Made by a program: the position numbers and the translations under genes
NCBI RefSeq assembly: GCF_009833085.1
Contig: NZ_QRBZ01000002.1
Span: 62,001-126,000, forward strand
Length of the DNA: 64,000 nt
Direction: 5' to 3'
Source of the DNA: Nitrosomonas oligotropha
GTDB lineage: Bacteria > Pseudomonadota > Gammaproteobacteria > Burkholderiales > Nitrosomonadaceae
In this document: piece by piece, positions 36,110 through 44,474 of the stretch
Position numbering within the stretch: position 1 is the first letter of the stretch
Layout: each line of letters starts with the position of its first letter
The notes under the pieces: model-generated
Seen by the model: the letters and a program-made list of their open reading frames with translations, nothing else
Told to the model about the DNA's origin: nothing
The model's database searches: none

Positions 36110-36472
36110 TTAGCGCATGTGCGCTTCGACAAAAGTGGTTTCGCGGTTGAAATCATCCCAGATGTTGGCTGGTTTGACAAAAGGCGTCGTCGGTACCAGA
36201 AAGGTCGCAATATCGAATGCTCCGCTCAGTGAGCGGCCTACCGCATTGGCGATACCGGTCAGAAAGCCGACGGTCATACCGTGAACAACGCCATCCCGGT
36301 TGCCGACAATCGTGATGGTTTTCGGTATTTCAACGACTCCGGTCACTGCATTGGCAATGCCATTTCCCAGTTTTTCTATAACTTTGTCCGGATACTGATC
36401 GGCCAATACCCATTGAGGTGCTGCTAAAAGCATCGTGCAGACGATTAATAGTGCTTGAATCGTTTTTTTCAT
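36110..36472 (-). CDS. Exosortase system-associated protein, TIGR04073 type
   Basis: A 120-residue exported protein. The start at 36472 is chosen because it opens a signal peptide (MKKTIQALLIVCTMLLAAPQ) with an AGGA site; longer in-frame versions add a charged, non-signal leader. The mature part KLGNGIANAVTGVVEIPKTI followed by a Gly-rich hydrophobic hairpin and FLVPTTPFVKP matches the family found in genomes with exosortase and PEP-CTERM proteins. It does not itself carry a PEP-CTERM tail. Its function in the system is unknown. Another membrane-protein gene lies 61 bases upstream on the same strand. Confidence 0.85.
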   Translation of the reverse strand: MKKTIQALLIVCTMLLAAPQWVLADQYPDKVIEKLGNGIANAVTGVVEIPKTITIVGNRDGVVHGMTVGFLTGIANAVGRSLSGAFDIATFLVPTTPFVKPANIWDDFNRETTFVEAHMR

Positions 36473-36533
36473 TGTCAATCCTATCGAGTAATTAAGTGAA
36501 TTTTTCATTTTACCGAAATGCCGGGCGATTTTT

Positions 36534-37058
36534 TTAGTTGCCATTACCGGATTTGGCAGGTTGTTTCAAAATACCCAGAATTCCTTCAACATCACGGTCG
36601 ATCCGGCTTTCCGCATGTCCCCGGTTTTGCAGTTCCGTTCTGATCCGGTAGGCGATTTCCAAAGCGAGCAAATCCATGGTGTTTTTGTCACCTTTCTGCG
36701 ATGCCGCTTGATACTCTACTTGGAACCGGTCGATAGCATTCAGTACCGTATCGTTCTTGATATTCAAACTGGATAAAATGGAATCCAATTCATATTTCAG
36801 ATTGCCGGGTAATGCCGGTTGCGCCACCTGAGGACCTTTTTCCGGCTCATACGGCATGTATTTGGGCATCAAGACCGAGAACATGAACAGGGCTACACCC
36901 GATCCCACAGTGATTGCTACAAACTGCCAGATTTTATATTCCTTCCCACGCAGTTTTATGATGCTGGTCCGTTTCACACCAAACCAGGCTTGAACGATTA
37001 TTCCAATTAAAAACAGAATGGCACCAAGTGCCATGATAATAGGTACAAGCGGATGCAC
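36534..37058 (-). CDS. Two-span membrane protein of unknown function
   Basis: A 174-residue protein with hydrophobic segments at about residues 5-27 and 46-64, then a soluble C-terminal domain (KYELDSILSSLNIKNDTVL, ALEIAYRIRTELQNRGHAE) that looks helical. No family is recognised. It precedes the exosortase-associated gene on the same strand and may share its transcript. The 294 bases upstream (37059-37352) hold no gene I can support. Confidence 0.7.
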   Translation of the reverse strand: MHPLVPIIMALGAILFLIGIIVQAWFGVKRTSIIKLRGKEYKIWQFVAITVGSGVALFMFSVLMPKYMPYEPEKGPQVAQPALPGNLKYELDSILSSLNIKNDTVLNAIDRFQVEYQAASQKGDKNTMDLLALEIAYRIRTELQNRGHAESRIDRDVEGILGILKQPAKSGNGN

Positions 37059-37352
37059 AGTTTTACTCCTATGTTCTTATCTTAAAGTTCAAATGTAATT
37101 GGCAAAAAACGAATGGTGGATTTCTATCCTGAAGCGCCGGTTGCCGGTGTTCAGCGATCGTTTTCGATGCCTATTCTAACGTAATATGATACTGAGTTAT
37201 TGGTTGTTTGATAAGCAATGATCGATCCTGCTGAACACGGATTCATGACAACCTCACCGTAAGCTTTTCTCTCCACACTGAAACTCCGGTTATTGATGAT
37301 CCGCAATGTTATACCTTGCTAGTGCTTTCAATACAGGAATCGAAGCGAAAAA

Positions 37353-37895
37353 TTATCGTGGTGGCGGTGGCGGGGGATTACCCGGGGGTGGAGGCGGCGG
37401 AGTAAAATTGGATGGCGCAGGCGCCGTGCCGCTACCGCTATATGCGGGAGGACCGCCGCTAATTCGGCCGGATACCGGGACACGATGTCCTTTGGCATAC
37501 ATGCATTGAATATAGCCCATGTCGTAGCGCTGCTGATTGACGTACGCGGAAGTGCTGGCCGTGCCCGAACCGGCTAGCCCGCCAGCTAACAAACCGGTAC
37601 CCGCGCCAATCGCCGCGCCTCCACCGCCTGCGATGGCGGCGCCCGCTGCCGCACCAAGTCCGGCACCGATCGCTGCACTTTCCACACCACTCGCTTGCGC
37701 CGATTGCCGTGGCGTTACACCGCCGACTTGCTCATAGGCATAGCGGCGGCATTCGTAATCGTCATAGCGGAACTGCTCGAAGCTTTTACCGGAACCTGGC
37801 AAGGTCATGACGCTGGGGCCGGTTGGTAAACTGACGCAAGCTCCCAGCATGCAGGAAGCTATCGACGGTATGATCAGTTGTTTGATTGCTTTCAT
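37353..37895 (-). CDS. Glycine-zipper lipoprotein with proline-rich tail
   Basis: A 180-residue outer-membrane-type lipoprotein. The lipobox is LGAC (Cys about residue 20). A YDDYECRRYAYEQVGG segment is followed by a glycine zipper (about residues 70-110, repeated GAGLGAAAGAAIAGG type) that can insert in or line a membrane, then YDMGYIQCMYAKGHRVP and a Pro-rich tail with PPPPPP runs. Similar proteins are common in Nitrosomonas and related genera. The function is unknown; two Cys in the mature part may form a disulfide. Confidence 0.8.
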   Translation of the reverse strand: MKAIKQLIIPSIASCMLGACVSLPTGPSVMTLPGSGKSFEQFRYDDYECRRYAYEQVGGVTPRQSAQASGVESAAIGAGLGAAAGAAIAGGGGAAIGAGTGLLAGGLAGSGTASTSAYVNQQRYDMGYIQCMYAKGHRVPVSGRISGGPPAYSGSGTAPAPSNFTPPPPPPGNPPPPPPR

Positions 37896-38098
37896 GGTGC
37901 TTTCACTCCATTATCGTGTCTACGGGTTCAAGGACTGCGTGCGGTCAAGCGGCGGTAGTTCTCGATCTGTGGATTCGTATAATTCTTTCACACAAAGTTC
38001 AATGCAAAGCAATTATCCCTGTCAAAGATTAGCAGAAAAAAGGTATCATATAGGATGCAAAATTTTAATAGTGATATATATTTTAGGAGAAAATAAGA

Positions 38099-38968
38099 AT
38101 GTCGCAAAAACACCCGGTTATCGCCGTTACCGGATCATCAGGTGCAGGCACCTCAACGGTTAAAACCAGTTTTGAACATATTTTCCGCCGCGAGAAGCTC
38201 AATGCGGTGGTGATCGAGGGTGACAGCTTTCACCGCTACGATCGTGAAGCGATGAAGCAAGCCGTAGCTGAATCAGAAAAAAACGGAAACCGCCCGATCA
38301 GCCATTTCGGTCCTGAAGCCAACGAATTTGAGAAATTGGAAGCGCTGTTTAAAGAATACGGCGAGAAAGGCACCGGGCAAAAGCGTTTGTACTTGCATAA
38401 CGAAGAAGAAGCTGAGCCTTGGAAACAAAAACCGGGAACATTCACACCCTGGTCGCAGATTCCAGCCGGATCCGATTTGCTGTTTTACGAAGGACTGCAT
38501 GGCGGCGCCAAGAGCGATACCGCCGACGCTGCCAAATATGTGGATTTATTGGTCGGTGTAGTGCCTATCGTCAACCTGGAATGGATTCAAAAAATCTATC
38601 GCGACACGAATGCGCGCGGTTATTCGGCTGAAGCTGTCACGCACACCATATTGCGCCGCATGCATGATTACGTGCATTACATCACGCCGCAATTTTCACG
38701 TACGCACATCAATTTCCAACGCGTGCCGACGGTCGATACTTCCAATCCGTTCATCGCCCGGGAAATTCCGACACTGGACGAAAGTATGGTGGTGATCCGC
38801 TTCAGACATCCTGAGACGACGGACTTTCCATTCCTGCTGAGAATGATCCATGATTCGTTCATGTCCCGTCCCAATACTATTGTTGTTCCCGGTGGCAAAA
38901 TGGGTATGGCGATTGAATTGATACTGACCCCGCTGATTTTGGATATCGTTGCCAAAAGCAGGGCATAG
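38099..38968 (+). CDS. prk: Phosphoribulokinase, proteobacterial type
   Basis: Prk phosphorylates ribulose-5-phosphate to ribulose-1,5-bisphosphate, the substrate of RuBisCO. The 289-residue protein has the P-loop GSSGAGTST, EGDSFHRYDREAM and YEGLHGG with the catalytic Asp in the early segment, all of the class I (proteobacterial) enzyme. It is direct evidence of Calvin-cycle autotrophy. An AGGAG site precedes the ATG. RuBisCO genes are not in the window. Confidence 0.97.
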   Translation: MSQKHPVIAVTGSSGAGTSTVKTSFEHIFRREKLNAVVIEGDSFHRYDREAMKQAVAESEKNGNRPISHFGPEANEFEKLEALFKEYGEKGTGQKRLYLHNEEEAEPWKQKPGTFTPWSQIPAGSDLLFYEGLHGGAKSDTADAAKYVDLLVGVVPIVNLEWIQKIYRDTNARGYSAEAVTHTILRRMHDYVHYITPQFSRTHINFQRVPTVDTSNPFIAREIPTLDESMVVIRFRHPETTDFPFLLRMIHDSFMSRPNTIVVPGGKMGMAIELILTPLILDIVAKSRA

Positions 38969-39119
38969 CAGTTTCTAACCAACGGCCGGTTAATTCGTGA
39001 ATCACGAGATCGAGTGCAAGCTTTGATTTATCGTATTCCGGATTAATCAGTGCGTTGAAAATGCATTCGATCCCCTTGGTTTCAAGTCTAGTCAGTCTGT
39101 TGCTGGCTATATCGGCCAC

Positions 39120-41318
39120 ATGACTTCTTTATTATCCAATCTCAATCCGCAGCAACTCGAAGCCATCACGCTGCCGCATCAATCAGTGCTGGTGCTGGCT
39201 GGCGCCGGTAGCGGCAAAACCCGTGTACTGACAACACGCATTGCTCATTTGATCCAGTCGGGGCAAGCGAGTCCGAACGGCATCCTGGCCGTGACGTTCA
39301 CCAATAAGGCGGCCAAGGAAATGCTCACGCGCATTACTGCAATGCTGCCGGTGAATCCGCGCGGTATGTGGATCGGCACGTTTCATGGTTTATGCCATCG
39401 CATGCTGCGGACGCATTTCCAGGATGCCGGTTTGCCGCAAGCGTTTCAGATTCTCGATTCCGCAGATCAGCTGGCTTTGGTCAAGCGCATTCTGAAAGAT
39501 TTATCGGCTGACGAGAAAAAATTCCCGTCGCGCCAGGTGCAATGGTTCATCAATAATGCCAAGGAAGCCGGATTGCGCGCGGCGTATGTCACGGTCGAAG
39601 ACGCATACTCGCGCCGCATGCTGGAGTTTTATCAAGCGTACGAGCAGCAATGCCAGAAGGAAGGCGCGGTGGATTTTGCCGAATTGCTGTTGCGTAGTTA
39701 TGAACTGCTTAGCCGCAATGAAGTCTTGTGCCAGCATTACCGCGAGCGTTTCCAGCATATTCTGGTGGATGAATTTCAGGACACCAATCCGCTGCAATAC
39801 AAATGGCTCAAATTACTCGCCGGTACCGGAACAAAAAATGCCGCCGCAGTCTTTGCCGTTGGCGATGACGATCAGAGTATTTATGCGTTTCGCGGCGCTT
39901 ATAGCGGTAACATGCGCGACTTCGAGCATGATTTCGGCATTACCCGGGTTATCAAGCTGGAGCAGAATTACCGTTCGCACGGCCATATTTTGGATGCAGC
40001 AAACGCTTTGATCGAAAACAATAGCGAGCGTTTGGGAAAAAATCTCTGGACGGCGGAAGGGAAGGGCGAGTTATTGCGGGTTTACAATGCCCCGAACGAT
40101 TTCGATGAGGCGGCGTTTATCGTCGATGAAGTGAAAACCTTGCACGCGGAAGGTGTCGCCTTGTCGGAAATGGCGCTGCTGTACCGTTCCAATGCGCAGT
40201 CGCGAGTGCTTGAGCACAGCTTGTTCAATGCCGCGATACCGTACCGGGTGTACGGTGGCATGCGGTTCTTCGACCGGCAGGAAATTAAACATGCACTGGC
40301 CTATTTGCGTTTGATTGCCAATCCCGACGATGATAGCGCGTTATTGCGGGTGATTAATTTTCCGGCGCGCGGCATCGGCGCCCGCGGTCTGGAGCAATTG
40401 CAGGACGATGCCAAGACGCTGGGCGGCAGCTTGTGGACGGCTGCGGTACAGAAATGCGGTGGAGAAGATAGCTTATTGCAAAAATCACCGGAATCGTTAA
40501 AAGGCATCGCCGGGTTTGCGCATTTAATCCTGACCATGCGGCAGTATTGCCATGCTTTGCCATTGCCGTCCATTGTGGAACACATGCTGACGCATAGCGG
40601 GTTGCTGGTGCACTATGGCAAGGAGCGTGAAGGTGAGGAAAGACTGGAGAATTTAAACGAATTGATCAATGCCGCGACCAGCTTTGTGCATGAGGCGGAG
40701 AATGACAGTCTGGCTGAATTTCTTGCGCATGCTTCGCTGGAAGCCGGTGAACATCAGGCTGGCAGCGGTCAGGATGCGTTGCAACTGATGACGGTGCATG
40801 CCGCCAAAGGATTGGAATTTCACAGCGTTTTTCTGAGCGGTTTGGAAGAAGGATTGTTTCCGCACGAGAATAGCTTGAATGAGGTCAATGGCATTGCCGA
40901 AGAGAGACGGTTGATGTATGTGGCCATGACGCGCGCGCGCCGCCGGTTGTATCTCAGTTTTGCGCAAAGCCGCATGCTACATGGTCAAACCCGTTATCAC
41001 ATTGCGTCGCGTTTTCTCGATGAAATTCCGCAAGACTGCTTGAAATGGCTGCAATCAGCGCCGCGAATGAATCAAAGCGCCTACTATTCCAATAGTGGCG
41101 GTCAAACCGCAACAGGTTTTTCAAGAACCGCCTACGGTCAGCCAAAATCTTCCGGTGGAGAGTGGCGTATCGGACAAAATGTCTCGCATGCCAAGTTCGG
41201 TACCGGCATTATCATCAACTACGAAGGCAGCGGCAGCGATGCGCGCGTTCAGGTCAATTTCGATCATGCCGGCGCGAAATGGCTGTCGCTCGAATATGCC
41301 AAATTGACCGCGCTTTAG
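39120..41318 (+). CDS. uvrD: DNA helicase II, UvrD/Rep family
   Basis: A 732-residue superfamily 1A helicase that unwinds DNA 3' to 5' in mismatch and nucleotide-excision repair. Motifs in order: Q-motif and Walker A LVLAGAGSGKTRVLT, Ia GTFHGLCHRM, II VDEFQDTN, III GDDDQSIYAFRGA, IV LEQNYRS, V TVHAAKGLEF and VI VAMTRARRRLY. The C-terminal Tudor-like region VSHAKFGTGIIINYEG supports UvrD rather than Rep. It is 151 bases after prk and ends with a hairpin overlapping its stop. Confidence 0.95.
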   Translation: MTSLLSNLNPQQLEAITLPHQSVLVLAGAGSGKTRVLTTRIAHLIQSGQASPNGILAVTFTNKAAKEMLTRITAMLPVNPRGMWIGTFHGLCHRMLRTHFQDAGLPQAFQILDSADQLALVKRILKDLSADEKKFPSRQVQWFINNAKEAGLRAAYVTVEDAYSRRMLEFYQAYEQQCQKEGAVDFAELLLRSYELLSRNEVLCQHYRERFQHILVDEFQDTNPLQYKWLKLLAGTGTKNAAAVFAVGDDDQSIYAFRGAYSGNMRDFEHDFGITRVIKLEQNYRSHGHILDAANALIENNSERLGKNLWTAEGKGELLRVYNAPNDFDEAAFIVDEVKTLHAEGVALSEMALLYRSNAQSRVLEHSLFNAAIPYRVYGGMRFFDRQEIKHALAYLRLIANPDDDSALLRVINFPARGIGARGLEQLQDDAKTLGGSLWTAAVQKCGGEDSLLQKSPESLKGIAGFAHLILTMRQYCHALPLPSIVEHMLTHSGLLVHYGKEREGEERLENLNELINAATSFVHEAENDSLAEFLAHASLEAGEHQAGSGQDALQLMTVHAAKGLEFHSVFLSGLEEGLFPHENSLNEVNGIAEERRLMYVAMTRARRRLYLSFAQSRMLHGQTRYHIASRFLDEIPQDCLKWLQSAPRMNQSAYYSNSGGQTATGFSRTAYGQPKSSGGEWRIGQNVSHAKFGTGIIINYEGSGSDARVQVNFDHAGAKWLSLEYAKLTAL

Positions 41319-41337
41319 CGCACATGCATGCGCACGC

Positions 41338-42204
41338 TCAGCGGTCGTTTTGATCCCTATCCTGCGGTTTATTTCCGCTTGTAGTCGTTTCCTGTTTGAC
41401 TTCAGGCTCAGGTTGTTCCGGTTGTTTATCAGCAGCCTCGCCCCAATTGGTTTTTTGTAAATCCGCTTCGGATTGATTGTTTTTGAAGCGGATGGGTTCA
41501 TTCAGAAAGATGTCTTTGTAACTGACATAAATGGACGCGAAAATGGTGGGAATCAGGATGATCAGGCCGGCGCCGTAAGGCATCACACTGATGATGGTCA
41601 GCACGATCAGCGTGACGCCATACAATTGAAAGGGAATGAAGTTTCTCAGGCAGGCAAAAAAGCTTTTTTGCATTGCGACAACGGGCGGTATGTTCTCAAA
41701 CACCACCAGCAGCGGCGAGAACCAGGAAGCCATCATCAGTGGAATGGAAAGCGTCAGTGCAATCAAGGAAGATGTCAGGAAACTGCTCATCACGCCCATC
41801 AGCTCACTTTCATCGACCCGCTTGCCATAAAGCATCATGTCGGTCATTTGCGAACCGCCGATCAGCATGACCAGACCGATGATGAGAATCTGCCCGATCA
41901 AATAAATTCCGCCGATCGTGATCAGTGGTACGACATTGGTTCTGAAGGCAGCGAAGAGGTGTGTCATATCAAGTGACTTGCCTTGTTCCATGTCCTTGCA
42001 TCCCAGCATGATCCCCGCCAGAAATACTGGCGAAACCAAGGTGAAAATGAATTTTCCCAGCAATGGGATCAATGACATCGATATAGCGATCAACATCAGG
42101 GTAAAGCACACGAATATCCAAGCCAGCGGTGCTCTACGGAACATGTAGAAACCGCTTAGAATCCATTGCAATCCCTGTTTTGCGTGAACTTGATGAATTT
42201 CCAT
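41338..42204 (-). CDS. BPSS1780-like multi-pass membrane protein
   Basis: A 288-residue protein with about six hydrophobic segments between residues 25 and 230, and a long polar, Gln/Glu/Lys-rich C-terminal tail. The start VHAKQGLQWILSGFYMFRRAPL is typical of a betaproteobacterial membrane family (BPSS1780). Its role is unknown. The last gene of a minus-strand set LOG-DUF2782-thrB, it follows thrB by 44 bases and is convergent with uvrD. Confidence 0.8.
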   Translation of the reverse strand: MEIHQVHAKQGLQWILSGFYMFRRAPLAWIFVCFTLMLIAISMSLIPLLGKFIFTLVSPVFLAGIMLGCKDMEQGKSLDMTHLFAAFRTNVVPLITIGGIYLIGQILIIGLVMLIGGSQMTDMMLYGKRVDESELMGVMSSFLTSSLIALTLSIPLMMASWFSPLLVVFENIPPVVAMQKSFFACLRNFIPFQLYGVTLIVLTIISVMPYGAGLIILIPTIFASIYVSYKDIFLNEPIRFKNNQSEADLQKTNWGEAADKQPEQPEPEVKQETTTSGNKPQDRDQNDR

Positions 42205-42248
42205 TAATGTTTCTCCAGTTAATTTCAGTAAACGGTTTTAATAGCGCG

Positions 42249-43199
42249 TTATATCCAGAGCTGCTGCAGTTTTACTGAATCGCGTGCATGATTTTTTAAT
42301 ATTTCCCGGAAATGCGCCGGATCTTTGGCGTGTGTCAATTCCCCCGGGCGCGGTAAATGATAGTCGTACAAACGGGATACCCAGAAACGCAGTGCACCGG
42401 CACGCAGCATGGCGGGCCAGGCATCGTGTTCGGCCGCGTTGAGCGGACGCACGGCATGATAGGCTTTAATCAGCGCCAGCGTGCAGGATTCATCCAGGAC
42501 TTTGTTCTCGGTCATGCACCAGTCGTTGACCGTAATGGCCAGATCATACAAGTACGCATCGTTGCAGGCGAAATAAAAATCGATGACGCCGCCGATGGTG
42601 TGTCCGGTAAAGAGAATATTGTCGCGGAACAAATCGGCGTGAATAACGCCGCCCGGTAGCGCGCCGGTTTGCTGCGATTGTTGAAAATTCAATTCCGCCG
42701 CAAGCAGGGATTGCTCGTCAGCGGAAAGAAAAGGTGCAATTTCAGGCGCTCTGGCTTGCCACCAAGGGAGCCCGCGCGGATTACCCATTCGTCCCGGATA
42801 CGAGCTGCCCGCTACATGCATGCGAGCCAGTATCCGGCCAACTTCCGCGCAGTGTTCCGCGACGGGCTGAATGACCGATTGTCCCGGCAGGCAGGTTACG
42901 ATCGTTGCCGGTTTGCCGTTGAGCTCACCCAGCAATTGCTGATCCCGCATCGCAACCGGCGCGGGGCAGGGAATGCCATGCCGGGATAAATGCGCCATCA
43001 GATTCAGATAATACGGCAGTTCGTCGCGCGTCAGTTTCTCGAACAACGTCAGTACAAATTTGCCTTGCGTGGTCGTGACGAAATAATTGGTATTTTCGAT
43101 ACCCGATAAAATGCCTTGCAACTGGACCAACTGGCCCAACGCATAATTTTGTAACCAGACCGTGAGCTGGCTATCGGTAACAGGTGTAAAAACTGACAT
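42249..43199 (-). CDS. thrB: Homoserine kinase (ThrB, phosphotransferase-fold type)
   Basis: This enzyme phosphorylates homoserine in threonine synthesis. At 316 residues, with [20 protein letters not shown], the catalytic loop [13 protein letters not shown] and the metal-binding [11 protein letters not shown], it is the aminoglycoside-phosphotransferase-fold form found in many betaproteobacteria and not the GHMP-kinase form of E. coli. It follows a DUF2782 gene by 78 bases and precedes a membrane-protein gene, all on the minus strand next to polA, a gene order seen in related genera. Confidence 0.95.
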   Translation of the reverse strand: MSVFTPVTDSQLTVWLQNYALGQLVQLQGILSGIENTNYFVTTTQGKFVLTLFEKLTRDELPYYLNLMAHLSRHGIPCPAPVAMRDQQLLGELNGKPATIVTCLPGQSVIQPVAEHCAEVGRILARMHVAGSSYPGRMGNPRGLPWWQARAPEIAPFLSADEQSLLAAELNFQQSQQTGALPGGVIHADLFRDNILFTGHTIGGVIDFYFACNDAYLYDLAITVNDWCMTENKVLDESCTLALIKAYHAVRPLNAAEHDAWPAMLRAGALRFWVSRLYDYHLPRPGELTHAKDPAHFREILKNHARDSVKLQQLWI

Positions 43200-43277
43200 G
43201 GGCTAGCAGAATAAAAAAGCGGAAAAGTGGAAACAGAAAGGTTTCATCGGATTACATGCTTTCGCTCTTTATCGGGG

Positions 43278-43682
43278 TTAAAATTTCAAGAATTGCCACA
43301 TCGGCGGGCTGACATCGATACCTGCCTCACCCGAGTGCGTATGAGCGCCCCGGCTGATATTCTTTTTCAGATAATACGGCGGACCGATGCGCGGAATCAC
43401 TTTGATCATCATCAATTCGCCGTTGACGCGATGCTCTTCAATGGTGTCTTCGCCGCGCTTGATGATGGTTACTTGCGTTTCCAGTTCGGGATCCGGCTGA
43501 ATATCCGGCGGAAGCGGCGGAGGATCCGCCAATTCCTTGGGTAATTCGGGAGGTTCCGGCAATGGAATAAGATTATCCGGGTGCGAAAGCTTTTTAGCCT
43601 GCTTCGGCTGATCGGATTGCGCCGTGGCAGGCAATGCAGAAATGATCGCCAAGATAAAAATAAGTGGATACAGGTACATCAT
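43278..43682 (-). CDS. DUF2782 exported protein
   Basis: A 134-residue protein. The start at 43682 is chosen because MYLYPLIFILAIISALPATA is a signal peptide; an upstream in-frame ATG at 43730 would disrupt it. A proline-rich linker (LPPDIQPDPELE type) leads to the family core EDTIEEHRVNGELMMIKVIP and GPPYYL. The function of DUF2782 proteins is unknown; they recur between polA and thrB in betaproteobacteria, as here. Confidence 0.85.
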   Translation of the reverse strand: MMYLYPLIFILAIISALPATAQSDQPKQAKKLSHPDNLIPLPEPPELPKELADPPPLPPDIQPDPELETQVTIIKRGEDTIEEHRVNGELMMIKVIPRIGPPYYLKKNISRGAHTHSGEAGIDVSPPMWQFLKF

Positions 43683-43739
43683 GTTGGTTACCGGCGGGTC
43701 GAGATTAACGGGTATTCTACCTAAAATCATCGCTGACCG

Positions 43740-44459
43740 TTAAAGATTGAGTTGAATTTCTCGCTCGGCGGCGGTTGGTTCAAATCCGCTGCTTTCATAA
43801 TATTTAAAAATGGCATTGACGATTTGATCCGGTTCATCGATGACCTGAATCAGATTCATGTCCTCCGCCGATATAAAACCTTCGGTGATCAAAGTGTTCT
43901 GAAACCAATCCAGCAAACCGCGCCAGAATTGCGAATACACCAGAATGATCGGCATCTTGCGGGTTTTGCCGGTTTGCACCAATGTCAATGCTTCCATCAA
44001 TTCATCCAGGGTGCCGAAACCGCCGGGCAGCACAACGTAAGCCGTGGCGAATTTGACAAACATATATTTGCGCGCGAAAAAATGCCGGAAAGTCTGGCTG
44101 ATGTCCTGATAAGCGTTGCGATGCTGTTCGTGCGGCAGCTGAATATTCAATCCGATACTGGGCGATTTACCGTAATAAGCGCCTTTATTGGCGGCCTCCA
44201 TGATACCCGGGCCGCCGCCGGAAATGACCGCAAAACCGGCATCGGAAAGTTGTTTGGCAATCTGCTCGGCTAATTTGTAGTGCGGACTGCTAGGGTCGGT
44301 GCGCGCACTGCCGAAAATGCTCACGGCAGGCTGGATGGTATCAAGACGTTCTGTTCCTTCGACAAACTCTGCCATAATGCCGAACAGGCGCCACGATTCT
44401 TTTGCTGACCAGGGTTTATCCACAGACAAATGCGTGGCCGGTTTATCGTATAGGCTCAT
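43740..44459 (-). CDS. LOG-family Rossmann-fold protein (cytokinin riboside 5'-monophosphate phosphoribohydrolase-like)
   Basis: A 239-residue TIGR00730-type protein with SGGGPGIMEAANKGA and the signature PGGFGTLDELMEALT. Family members cleave adenosine-5'-monophosphate or cytokinin nucleotides to release the base and ribose phosphate. The exact substrate in bacteria is often AMP, so the role may be nucleotide salvage rather than hormone making. The start lies 15 bases from the divergent polA start, so promoters overlap. Confidence 0.9.
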   Translation of the reverse strand: MSLYDKPATHLSVDKPWSAKESWRLFGIMAEFVEGTERLDTIQPAVSIFGSARTDPSSPHYKLAEQIAKQLSDAGFAVISGGGPGIMEAANKGAYYGKSPSIGLNIQLPHEQHRNAYQDISQTFRHFFARKYMFVKFATAYVVLPGGFGTLDELMEALTLVQTGKTRKMPIILVYSQFWRGLLDWFQNTLITEGFISAEDMNLIQVIDEPDQIVNAIFKYYESSGFEPTAAEREIQLNL

Positions 44460-44474
44460 AGGAAAATCTTATCA

